From the NCBI GenBank assembly GCA_025331125.1, contig JAOALB010000204.1, forward strand, positions 1 through 64,000: a stretch of DNA of 64,000 bases, given 5' to 3'. Below are positions 22,000 through 33,749 of this stretch, in pieces. Both the position numbers and the translations under genes were made by a program. Positions within the stretch are counted from its first letter, which is position 1, and each line of letters begins with the position of its first letter. Source of the DNA: Mycogone perniciosa (lineage: Eukaryota; Ascomycota; Sordariomycetes; Hypocreales; Hypocreaceae). The notes beneath the pieces were generated by a model that saw only the letters and a program-made list of their open reading frames with translations, had not been told where the DNA came from and searched no databases.

Positions 22000-24900
22000 A
22001 CTTTTACTATATTGTTTTAACTAATTATATACTTTATAATTGTTTAGTGCTTGCATTAATTGTATGCCGGCTCTTTTAAGCTGTAAATAAAGATAATAAC
22101 CGGGTAAATATACTATTTTTTCTTTATACGCTTATAAGCTAATGCAATTAAATAGCAATTTAGTGTAAAAAGGCGTTGTGCCTTTAATTTGACTTGCTAA
22201 AGGAGGAGGACTTAGTTTATATTAAAGAGGCGGCTGCTTTAGGTAACTGTAATAATAATGCCTTTTACGCGCAGGCGTATAAAGGGTAGAAAGCTTTAAG
22301 TAATTAGTTATTGCGGTAATAGGGTGCGCCCCCTATAGCAAGCGGCCTTTAAGCTAAAATTAAATAGTTTTTTTATACTTTTATATATTTTATTCTAGTA
22401 ACTGTATATCTATTAAATTTAATAGTGCTTTAAAGTGCTTAAAGCATTGCCGAGGAAGGGCTTTAGTAAGCCTATTAGCAGGTATAAAGTTAATAGAGAG
22501 ATAAAAGACTAAAAACAATCCTTTTTAATATTCCTGCTAAAGCTATATATTCTATATATTAATATAATGCAGGCGAGTATTAATTTATATACTCTCTTTA
22601 ATTATAAGATATATAGTTAACTAATTATTACAGTTAATATTTTAATTAACGCTAAGGTTAAATTTTATTTTTTAAGAAAGGCGATATAAACCTATTGCCT
22701 CTTTTACTATTTAAGTAAAGGCAAGTAACTCTACTTTAGTTATAGATATATTAACTGTACTTTAGCGTATAGTATTTTATAGGATAAGGCCTAAAAAGAG
22801 TATAATAAAATACCTTTAAAACGATCTCTGGGTATTTATATTATTAGCGAAAAAAGTATCGCTTAAGGCAGTTAAAACCTATATTTCGCTTTGCCCTCTA
22901 TACTAGAAAGCTAAAAAGCGCTATATATATAGATAGCGGATTAGCTAGTTAACTGCTTTAAAGTGCTTTTTATTAAGGTTAATTAAAAACTGTAATAAAG
23001 CTAAGGTATTATATACTATATCTAGCTTTATTATAATAGCTATATAAAGTATAGATCCTACCTTTTCCTAATATATTTTAATAATTGCTTTTATAGCTTA
23101 TATTATAGCTTTTTTAAGCTTTATAACTGGTATTAGAACTATAGGAAGCTATATTCTATTATTAAACTTAAATCGTTTTATAACCTTTTTAAAATAGGTT
23201 TTATAAGAAAGGTATATCCTATACTCTTTATAGTTTCGGGTAATTTTAATATTTAAGAACTACTATATATCACCTCTACTATAAAGCTTATACTTTACTT
23301 TAAAAGCGTCTAGTAGTTTAGTATAAACAGCTTTATTATTATGATAATATACAATTAAAATATTATTTATATAAAATATAATAAAAATCTTCTAAGCTTG
23401 GTTATAAAAGAGGCAAGGCTCTTTAAAGCTTAAGATTAACCTTTATTTCTTTAAGGTTAAAGATAATTTATTAAACTATAGTTTTAGTAAGTCCTTTAGC
23501 TTATATAAGGCTTTAGCGAGCTTTAAATAAATGTTTAGTAGCTTAAAACCTTTAAAAAGCTTATATATAACTAGTTTTAAATTTTTATCTTTTAAGGCAT
23601 TAAAAAAAGCGTGTTTAATATTATACTGCTTTAACTTAAAGTTAAATCTTACTGCTAAAGCAATAAATATATAAAAAAAACGCGCTGCTAGTATAGCTGC
23701 GTATATACTTTCTATTATTAAGCGTTTTTATAAGTCCCCTTAGACTATAAGTCAAGCTTTGCAGCGTTTTAGATTTCCGTTTTAGTTAAATTTATATATA
23801 AAAACCTAATATATAGGTAATAGCTTTGTTTTCGCCTTTAAGCGTAGTATCTCTTACTAAGTTCCTTTCGCGCGCAGAGAGTTAATTTTATTATACGCAG
23901 CTTATTTAAACCTAGCCTTAAATAGGTATTTTATAAACTTTTTCTAGTCTTTTAGCAGTTTTGCTAAATCCTTTTAATAAATAGTTTATTTATTAAAAAT
24001 AATACTTGTTTAAAGGGAAGCTTTTTAGTCTATTACTGCATTAAAAACAGTAAATGCTGTTACTGTACTCTTTAATTTACTGCTTATCGGCTTTTATTAA
24101 TTAGGCAGTAGTCGATATAATATTAAATTAAAGAGTCTTGTAATTATTAAGTATATACTAGGCTTATTATCCTTTAAAGTAGTGCTTAGGGTATGCGTCT
24201 TAGTCCTATATACTGGGAGATACTCGTTAACCTTTTTCGCAGGTTATTTCCTTTAAAGTTTTATACTCTTATAAATATTAGCTACTGCTTTACTGTTTAA
24301 AGAATTATTAGCTGGCTTTTCTTTTAAAATCTGCTTTTTTAATATAAAAGTGGGCGAGTCTTTTATATACTGGTCTGCCTTTAGCTATAGTAGTTTATCC
24401 TCTTTTATTAGGTAGTGTACCCTTAATATATAAAGCTATTCTTTTACTAGCTCTTTTTCTTTAGAGAGGGGTAAGTCGCTTTTAAGAGTATTGTTTAGGG
24501 TTCCCGTTAGCGCGCTGGTTTTATCTATAGAGATTAACTATTCTGGGGTAGCCTTTAGTATTTAAAGACTAAGAGGTCTTTCCGGGTGCGCTAGTAGTTT
24601 ACCTAAAGTATTTATTAAGCTAATCTTAATACTTTATATAATTTTTACCTTTAAAGGTATACTCTCTTTTTCTATATTACTTATAAAGGTATCTTTTACT
24701 GCAGTAATATATATTAAAAAGAGTTTGAATTCCGGCTTATTTTCTTTAACTTTATTAAACAGTTTATTTAACTTAACTATAGACAGTTTATCTGCGCTTT
24801 CTTTTTTACTATTAAAAAAGCTAATCTTATTAAACTATATATTCTTTATAATAATTACCTTTACTAGGCGGGGTAATTAAATATAATATATATTGTTTGC

Positions 24901-27650
24901 AGTATATTTAATAAGATATTTAATTAGGCCTTTAGGCTTTATTTTAAATCCTTTTTTATTCCGGCTAGCTTTGCAGTCTCTGTTAAGTATATAGGCGCGG
25001 CAGCTATATATATAGAGTCTGCTTTAATCTAGCTATAGGTCCGCGGACAGCTCCTTTATTAAAAGGGGCGCGAAATCGCGGAACTATTGCTTTAATTTTT
25101 CAATAGGTGATATTATATTAAGGCTACGCGTAAGACTTATATTAATAATATATACTGCAGCTTTTACACTCTTAGGCTATAAATCGGTTAAAAGGCTTAC
25201 AGCTTTAAGTATCTTTATTAATTTGTTTATAACTTCCTAACCCGCGCACTTTAAAGCGCTATTTGGCTTATATATATAAGAAGGGGCAAGCTTTAGGATA
25301 ATTCTTTTTGCATTTGCCTAAATCTAGAAGCGTATTAAGCCTTTAACTGCAATTACGGCTTTCTCATTATCCTGCCTAAAAAAACACACTAAGACATTAT
25401 ATTGCGTTTTTACTATACTTATAAAGTTAAAGAGAGTATTAAAGACAGTATTTTATTCTTTATTTAGTAAAAGGTATATATATAACTATAAAGTATATTC
25501 TTCTTTAAGCATTAAGAGCTAGTTATCCCTATTATAACTATAAGGATAGTCTTAAAGATCCTAGTGCACTCTGAAGAATGGTCTTGGTACTTGTTTTTTA
25601 GACGTTCTGCAAGAGATAACCTATTTCGCATATATAAGAGCATAGGCTTTACACTCTATTTATATAGTTCCTTTAATATACATATTCCTTGCGTTCTTTA
25701 CTAGTGCTCTAAGCGCTTCTGGGCTTAGATGTCCTGATTGTAAGTGCTAGAGCTTTTTTGAGTTGTTGTGTAGTGTTAGTAGGTTATATATTAGTCTTCT
25801 CGTTCTTTTTAACGTTATATAGATATAATAGTCTGCGCTAGGAAAAAGGAATAAAGCAGTTATACTGCTTGGGATAGTATATTTAGGGATAGGGTTAATA
25901 TAAAGCGATAGGGGTTTATATTAAAGAAATAAAAGATTATACCTATACTTTACCTTCTTTATAACAGTATTTAAATTTACTATATTAGTGCGCAGTGTAT
26001 TATTGCACTTTATAAGCTATATTCCTGCTTTCCGAAGTTTTAATGAAGAGATAATATTAATGTAAAATCCTTTAACTACAGCTATATCCGTAAGCTTTAC
26101 CGAGCGCGCTGCCTTCTGGTATAGATTATAGAGAGTATCCTTTAATAGGCGGCGTCCTTTTCTGGCTATAAGATACCTAGCTTTTCCTGCTTTAATATAG
26201 TTATTTTCTGTATTTAAAATAAAAAAGCTAGGAATAAGGTAATTCCTGCTATTTACTAGATAAATAGCATTATAGGTATTAAAGAGAGTACTTTAAGAGA
26301 GGCAGTAAAGCGTATTTTATATATTAGTATATATTAATACATTTATTGTATATATTGTAGGGCTTGTATCTTCTTTATTAATTAAGTCTAGGGAGATTAG
26401 GGCAGCTATAATAGTTAAAGCTATGCCTCTTTGAGCTAGGGCTGTAAGGTTAATACCCTTTTTGCTAAGCTTATCGCGGAGCGTGTGCTATTTGTCTTCT
26501 CAGAGGCGAGTATAAATTTCTGCAGCTTATTGCAGGTTAAAGATATATTTCCCTTTTTTGTTAGGTTTTCCCTTAAGTGCAGCTAATAGTATACTATAGT
26601 CCTTTAAAGGCCAATTATGCCTTTCTTATCTATATAGGCATTCTTTCCCGGCAGGAGCTTTTAAATATATAGTATTATTAGCTATAGCTTTATCCGAGTA
26701 ATTGCTGAGCGTTGCGTAAAGTCTGTAAGCGTGATTTTCCGTATTCTATATACTATTTAGGAAAAGTCAACTAAGCTAATTAAAGGAGAAAATCTTAGCG
26801 GTTTTGCCGCTTTTAATCTGACTATCTATATAGTATAGGTAGTGTAAAGTAAAGTTTAAGGTATAGTATACTCTAATAGCTTTCAGGAAAGCCTTTTAGG
26901 CAGCTGTTCCTATAACTTTAAAGAGCTTATACTTTACTGCATTTATATAAACGCGCGCCTAGTTTATATACTATACTTCTGGCTTTAGGTTCCTATACTC
27001 TGTATTGTGTAGGACGCGTTTATATAAAATCTGCACTTTTTCGCGTATTATATCTTTGCGAGGAGCTAATCGTTCTTTAAACTTCCTCACAATTTAATAA
27101 ATAGTAAACTTAGCGTCCGAGTTTTTATTGTTTTCGTTAGCTGCTTTAGTAGCAGTAAAGGCTAGGGCTATAGTTTAGGTTGCAGCTTTAAGGTCCGCAA
27201 GGATTAAAGTGTAAATGCCGGTATTAACTGTTTTTTATATTTACTTAAAGATTACTGCCCTGGCCTTCCTCTTTTTAGTATGCGAGGCGATAATGCACTG
27301 GTGTTTATAGAGCAGACTATTATAATAAATAAAGATATCTGTTAAAGTGGCTTCTTTTCCGAATGCTTTTAAGGCAGTTTCTTTTGCTTTAGCTAAGGTA
27401 GGTGGCTTTAGAGCAGGGAAATAGTCGTTATCTTGATCGGGGAGATTAGGATTAACCTTATTCCAGATCCTCGCGGTAGTTGTATAGTTATTTAGAATAG
27501 TAATCTATTTAATCCACTATATTATTGAATCCAGCTTTGTAAAGGTAATATCTCTTGTATTATTTATTATGGAAGGTGGCTTCGAGAGCTTGAAAGCAAA
27601 GGGAAAGAGTAAAGGTAAAAATATAATATTAAGGGAAGTTTCTAGTAACT
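22000..27650 (-). pseudogene. gag-pol remnant of Copia element D
   Basis: From right to left: gag-like sequence at about 27.6-26.5 kb; GAG-pre-integrase with H-x3-GHLSPEALRALVKNA at about 25755-25680; integrase at about 25.6-24.9 kb; a spacer; and RVT_2 reverse transcriptase at about 23.9-23.2 kb. The latter holds YINN at about 23359-23373 where YVDD is expected, preceded by EPCLFYNQ. RNase H is at about 23.1-22.3 kb. Stops, all consistent with RIP, are scattered throughout, and the catalytic Asp pair is changed to Asn. Confidence 0.88.
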
Positions 27651-27677
27651 TTAGTAGTTATTACCTAGGCTTATAAC

Positions 27678-27951
27678 TGTCGCGGAGCGCGGCACAGCTA
27701 TATAGAGTATAGAGAGAAATAGGAATAAAGCTTAATTCTAGTAATAAATATACTATAATAGCCTCGCTATATATATATATAGCTAATATAAAGGAAAACG
27801 TAGAATGTATATATTGTAAGCGCCTATATAGTCTAACATATCGCTTACGCGATATATATATCAGCTGGTATCTGCTATATAAGTAGATAAAAGCTCCCTA
27901 GCGCTAATAAGCGCTAATAAGTGGTAGGTCCTTAGCTTACCTAACCCAATA
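27678..27951 (-). repeat. 5' LTR of element D (right end)
   Basis: 274 bp. It is followed by TCTTT at 27952-27956, the right copy of the target duplication. Confidence 0.93.
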
Positions 27952-27956
27952 TCTTT

Positions 27957-28420
27957 TATTAATAAAAGTTAAATGTCTTTAAATTAAATGTATAGGATAG
28001 ATATAGGATAAGCTTTTACTAAAGCGAGTAGTAGCAGAAAAAGAATAGTAAGAATTCAGAGTTTTTTAAATTTAAATAACTTCTCTGTTTTACTAATTAT
28101 TATCTCAATTTGCCCCTTTAAGTCTTTAATAGTTATATAACAATTCGCTTACTTTTAGTCGCTTAACTTATATTTTTTAGCTAAGTCTCGGAGCACCTAT
28201 ATAGTTAGGTTTACGCTTTAGTAATAGTCAGGATTAGTTATATTTTATATATATACCGAGTTATTTTTAAGTTAAGTTTATCGCCTATAGCCTTTTTAAA
28301 CACAAGCTTAAAGACTTTTTAATATATACTTAAAAAGCTGCTTTTTTAATTCCTTACTTCCTCCTGCTATTTTTATTAACCTTTTAGTTTAGTAACTAGT
28401 TAAAAAAGTTATACAGTAGT
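27957..28420 (-). pseudogene. DUF3435 relic, N-terminal part
   Basis: On the minus strand, right of element D, the frame reads LTI-VLRDLAKKYKLSD, then YITIKDLKGQIEIIISKTEKL and KAYPISILYI-FKDI-LLLIKD. This is the DUF3435 pattern in which a short helical region leads to the Arg-containing 'RP(T/G)SIL' step of the recombinase fold; the key Arg appears here as Lys (KAYPISIL). Removing element D and one TCTTT joins this part to 19146-20715 in the same orientation. The N-terminus is blurred: a frameshift lies near 28270, and the region up to about 28420 fits only weakly. Confidence 0.7.
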
Positions 28421-28689
28421 ATTAAAGAGCTGGATTTAAAGATAAACTTAAAGTATTTTTAAAGGTCGCGCCTTAAAATATTACAGTACTTAAAGCTTAA
28501 AGAGAAATATATATTAATAACTAGTAAAGAAAAGGGAAACTATATAGTAAACTGCATATTAGCGCTATTACTCTTTATATATATCTAAAAGCAGCAGGCT
28601 ACTGTTACTATAGTTTTATATATTATAGGCATTTTTATTAAATTCTTTAATAGCCTACTAATAATATATAAATAGATAAAGATTGCCGG

Positions 28690-29310
28690 CAAAAAGCTGG
28701 CCTTAACCTTTAATATTAATATCGACATTACTATCTCTGCTATTAAAGTATAAGTATTTAATATCTATTGCCTCTATTTCCTAGCCTAAGATATTAGCCT
28801 GGCTTTAGCTAAAAACATTATCTTTATCTTTTTTATTAGGTAAATATAATATATCTGAATTATATAAGTTATTAAACCTGCGCCTTTAATGCGCTATATT
28901 AAAAGTCTTTTAGGGCTTATAGAAAAAGGCACTTTATATATAAATATAAGAGTAAGAGAAAATATAAGTTTAAAGAGAGGGATAGATAAGCTTAAAGCGG
29001 AGCGAGTAACCTTTAAATATAACCTGCGTAATACCGCTATTTCTAGTAGTTTATAGCCTTTTATTACTAGGGTTAGCAAAAAGAGGTTTTTAAAAGTGCG
29101 TATATTTAAGCTTTATCCTCCTATTGGCTATAGAGCTGCCTGGGTAGCGGGTGTAAATGCAGTACCTGTTAGGTATATAGCGGTATAGGAGGGGGTTAAC
29201 TAGATTAATAGGACTGATTGCTGGCCTTAAAGCGGCGCTGGATTCCTGGCAAATCGACCACTACCTTAAACGGCAGAAACCATTAAAATAGGCAGTAAAG
29301 TTGCCGTCTT
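28690..29310 (+). pseudogene. Degraded gene relic of unknown function
   Basis: A plus-strand frame from about 28690 has some 200 codons with around ten stops. Its clearest part, 28890-29180, has a 60-codon clean stretch (SLLGLIEKGTLYINIRVREN, then LKAERVTFKYNLRNTAISS) followed by IGYRAAWVAGVNAVPVRYIAV. C and G retention rises to the right. It ends where Copia element E begins abruptly at about 29312. The family is not recognised. Confidence 0.4.
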
Positions 29311-29311
29311 A

Positions 29312-30706
29312 TTGTTTAAGATAGTAAATTTTAAAGGAAAAGCTAGCTAGTAATTCTTTAAACAGTAAAGTAGTAGCTAATATTTATAAAAATATAAAAC
29401 TTTAAAGGAAACAACCCATAAAAAAGGTTAATAAATATCTCCTAGTATATAAAACTAAAATATATATATTAAGCACTACTTTAAAGGATAATAAGCCTAA
29501 TATATATTTAATAATTATAAAACTCTTTAATTTAATACTATATTAACTACTGCTTAATTAATAAAGCCGATAAACAGTAAATTAAAAAGTATCATAATAG
29601 TATTTACTGGTTTTAATATAGTAATAAACTAAAAAGCTTCCCCTTAAAAAAGTATTACTTTTAATAAATAAACTATTTACTAAAAGGATTTAGCGAAACT
29701 GCTAAAAAATTAAAAGGAGTTTATAAAATACCCACTTAAAGCTAACTTTAAATAAACTGCATATAATAAAATTAACTCTTTATACGCGAAAGGAACCTAG
29801 CAAGAGATACTACGCTTAAAGGCAAAGATAAAGCTATTACCTATATATTAGGTTTTTATATATAAGTTTAACTAGAATAGAAGTTTAAAATACTATAAAG
29901 CTTAACTTATAGTTTCAAGGGACTTACAGAAATACTTTATTATAAAGAGTATATATATAGTGATACTAATAGTATATTCTTTTTATATATTTATTACTTT
30001 AATAGTAAAATTTAACTTTAAGTTAAAGTAATATAATATTAAAAACGCTTTTTTTAATGCCTTAAAGGATAAAAATTTAAAACTAGTTATATATAAACCT
30101 TTTAAAGGTTTTAAACTATTAAATATCTATTTAAAGTTTACTAAAGCTTTATATAGGCTAAAAAACTCGCTAAAACTATAATTTAATAAATTATCTTTAA
30201 CCTTAAAGAAATAAAAGTTAATCTTAAGCTTTAAAAAGCCCTGCCTCTTTTATAACTAAACCTAAAAGATTTTTATTATATTTTATATAAATAATATCTT
30301 AATTATATATTCTTATAACAATAAAGCTCTTTATATTAAACTATTAAATACTTTTAAAGTAAAGTATAAGCTTTATAATAAAGGTGATATATAATAATTC
30401 TTAAATATTAAAATTACCTAAAACTATAAAAAGTATAAAATATACTTTTCCTATAAATTTTATTTTAAAAAGGTTATAAAATAATTTAAGCTTAATAATA
30501 AAATATAGTTTCCTATAATTTTAATATTAATTATAAAGCTTAAAAAAGCTATAATATAAACTATAAAAGTAACTATTAAAATATATTAAAAAAAAGTAAA
30601 ATCTATACTTTATATAGCTATTATAATAAAGCTAAATATAGTATATAATACCTTGGCTTTATTACAGTTTTTAACTAACCTTAATAAAAAGTACTTTAAA
30701 GCAATT
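29312..30706 (+). mobile_element. Copia element E, left segment (5'-truncated)
   Basis: This aligns with the reverse complement of element D from about 24340 to 22960. The gag, protease and integrase regions and the 5' LTR are missing, so E begins just upstream of reverse transcriptase. It contains LYRLKNS-KL-FNKLSLTL and the RT active-site box YINN (about 30284-30298) for YVDD. It is interrupted at CAATT (30702-30706) by Gypsy element C and resumes at 44018. Confidence 0.88.
30702..30706. repeat. Target-site duplication of element C, left
   Basis: CAATT, identical to 44013-44017. Removing C and one copy restores a sequence colinear with element D around D position 22950. Confidence 0.92.
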
Positions 30707-30868
30707 TATTACAGTATATAGAATAGCGGGTTAAGGTAATATCTTTATTATGCCTTAAATAAGGTAAGAAGCTATAAGAATATAGTTCAGAGGTGTAGGA
30801 CCAAGCTATTATATAAGGACGTATATGATGCTAATAAGTTATTAGAGGGCAGGTTTAGTGCTGTAATA
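30707..30868 (-). repeat. 3' LTR of element C (left end)
   Basis: 162 bp, matching 43851-44012. A polypurine tract (minus AAAGGGGGGGG) lies next to it at 30872-30882. Confidence 0.95.
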
Positions 30869-30871
30869 GTA

Positions 30872-33314
30872 CCCCCCCCTTTCAAACTCTATTTGCCTTT
30901 AAATAGCTATTTTAAGACTATATATATTCTAATCCTTTTATTATATTAATTCTATTATAAGCGGCTGCTGTATTGCAGGTTTGGCTGGTTAGTTATCTTC
31001 CTCTTTTTAACCTAGGCAGGCAGGCCGGGCTTATTAGGGTTTTTTATATAGTATTTTAAAAGGGCAGTATTTTATCCTTTAAAGTCTTTCGCGGGTTACC
31101 AGCTTAATATATAGTATTTCCAGGCTATATAATAGTATAGGCTATCTTTATTATAGCAGTTAAAGATATTATTAAATTTTTACTTTTCTACTACTTTATT
31201 TATTTTATTATCTCTTTTCAGGATTTATCCCTATATATTCTTATTCTCTTACTTATTAATAGCGTTTTATCCTAGCAGATATATTTATTAGCCTACTTTA
31301 TTAACTGCTAATAGTTTAAAAAAAGAGGTATAGAATATAGGGAAAATACAGATATAGTTAAAGAGTTTAAGTTAATAGGCTTAAAGGTATATATTAAAGA
31401 TTTTATATAAGCCTACCTATTTATTATCTCCCTTCTTTATTAAACGGTTTATTTTAAGGTATTTAATCTTTAACTATACCTTTTTACTAACTGCAAATTA
31501 ATATAAATCCTCTTTTAATATATTAACTGCAGCTTTATATTAGGCAATTAATTATACTGTAAAGGCTTTTAATTAGTTTAAGATTTATTAAAAATGCTTA
31601 GCTATAGTATTTACTTTATAAAAACTCCTTTTTTAAATAATAGATAAATTTAGCAGGCAGGGGTTTAAAGGCTTAACTTTTAAGTATAAATAAAAACTAT
31701 AATTTGCAAAAAACAGTAAAGTTTTTATTATCTCGGATATTTAATTATTTTAAGTAAACTTTATAAATAATAATTAATTTATTTAATTATTCTAGTAAAA
31801 ACTTATAAACTGCCTAAAATACTACTTTACCCCTATATTTAACTATTTAATCTAGCTATTAGTTTTTAAATAATAGGCTAAAAATATTTAAAGTAGATTT
31901 TAAATTATTAAAATAGCTGCTTTTAGAATTTAAATATAAACCAAGTACCCTAGTTTAATATAATTATTTCTAGGGCTTTATATAAAGTATAGATATATAA
32001 AATAAAGGTATCAGTAAATTCTTTAATATTAAATATATAGGTAGTAATAAAATAGTATATCTTTATTAAACAGTATACTATTATAAAGATATTTTTATAA
32101 ACTAAGCCCTATTAGTTATAGTTAAGCAGTAGTATAATATAGTTTATTAAATATTACTTTAAGCTTAGAATAGTATTAGTAATAGTTTTAGGAATTTTAA
32201 GGGAGTAGACTTACTTAACTTTATTTAAAAGTATAGGTTATAACCTTTAATAAAAGTATTAATATTAGTTAATATTTATAGCTACTAGTATATATAGTTA
32301 AAAAGGTTTAGTGTTTTTATTTATTTTAGGTATCCTTTTAGTTTAAAAAAGTATATTTAATATATAATTTATATTTTTGCTTTATTTATTAGTAAAAGGA
32401 AAAGTTATTTTTAGTAATATATTTAATTACTGTAGATTTAAAAGTCTTATATAGCTGCCTTTAAGTTACTTTAAATACTTTTAGGCTATTATTAAATAGT
32501 TAAGTTTTAAAGCGCTTATATTATAATACTCGCTATATTTAATATTTTATAGGCTTTATTAATTATTCTATTAATTAATATCTTTAAGTTTAAGATTAAA
32601 GTGCTAGTTATTATAATAAAGAGGTTTTTATTATTTATATTTCCTATAATATTAGTATAGGTATAAAGGTTAAAGTAGCTTTTTAAGAGTAAAGTTTTTT
32701 TTTTTTTTTTAATTAACTACTGTTTTAGTTTAACTTTACTAGGATATCTTAAAATCTCCTGCTTAATGCATTAAGCCTTACTGCTTTTAACCTAAGCTAA
32801 TAAATAATCTAGAAATTATATTAAGATAGGAATTTAAATTAGCGGACTTATCTTTAATTCAATGCTTTAATAGTTATAAAGTATTCTAGGTTTTTATAGT
32901 CTATAATAATCTTAAATTTATTTTCTATACTTTAAAGCTTAAAGCGCTATTCTTTTAATAATTTAATAATAGCTAGTAGTTTTTTATTATAAATTTTATA
33001 ATTGTATTTAATAAGTAAATACTTTAATAAAGAATATACTATTAGTTGCAGGATATTATTTTTATTATACTAAAAGAGAATACTATTAAATGCCTAGTTT
33101 AAGGTATTTATTTCTAGGACTATCTTTTTATTATAGTTAAAGAAAGCAAGGATTAAGGCAGTTATAAACTAGGTTTTAAGGCAGTTAAATGCAGCAGTAT
33201 AGAGTTTTATTTAATTTTATAGTATATCTTTTCTTAAAAGGCTGTTTAAAGGTTTATAGATATTAGAGAAGTCTTTAATAAACTGCTAATAAAAATTTAC
33301 AAAGCCTAAGAAAT
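30872..33314 (-). pseudogene. pol remnant of element C, RNase H to integrase side
   Basis: Next to element B the minus strand reads FINFY-type sequence (LGFVNFY-QFIKDFSNIYKPL), then the RNase H block IVLEINTLN-AFNSIL and NYKIYNKKLLAIIKLLKE, as in Ty3/Gypsy. The rest towards 30.9 kb is a heavily mutated integrase region. Stops are dense. Confidence 0.8.
33310..33314. repeat. Target-site duplication of element B, left
   Basis: GAAAT, identical to 40016-40020. It lies inside the pol region of element C. Confidence 0.93.
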
Positions 33315-33486
33315 TGTTATGGCACCGACCGTGACGCAATGTTAACGCCCTGTCACGTAAGCTCCAGTCACGTAACCAGGCCCTAACGCGTTCCTAGCTA
33401 TAGCTTTCTGTAAAGCCTTAGGGCTTCCTTACTCTCTACAGCACAATAACGATATTTGCCTTGACCTGCCTTCCTATACCGTAATA
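33315..33486 (+). repeat. 5' LTR of element B
   Basis: 172 bp, TGTTATGGCAC to CCGTAATA. It retains more CpG than the 3' LTR. Confidence 0.95.
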
Positions 33487-33749
33487 GTTTATACTATCCC
33501 TTAACTCGGCTGCGCTATCGCGAGGCATATACCTAACCAATTATAAACTTCCCTAAATTCCCCCTTTATTCCTAAACCTATAATAATACCTCTATAGCCT
33601 AGCCCTTGCCCTTTAAACCCTATACTTATAGGAAACTAATTATAAGCGAGATAAATATAGATACCCTAAACCTCGCCCCGCAATCTAACCTGGCCTAATA
33701 GACTATAGTCTTTACTATAAAGCTAAAGCCTTTCCCTTTTCTCTTTAAA

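Larger units (their letters stand above)
20721..27951 (-). mobile_element. Ty1/Copia LTR retrotransposon D, full length, RIP-inactivated
   Basis: 7231 bp with two 274-bp LTRs and a 5-bp target duplication TCTTT. On the minus strand the LTR opens TATTGGGTTAGG (ancestrally TGTTGGG) and closes CCGCGACA. The coding order on the minus strand is gag, GAG-pre-integrase, integrase, reverse transcriptase, RNase H, which defines Copia. It sits inside the DUF3435 relic and is the same family as element E, which lies in the opposite orientation. Confidence 0.93.
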
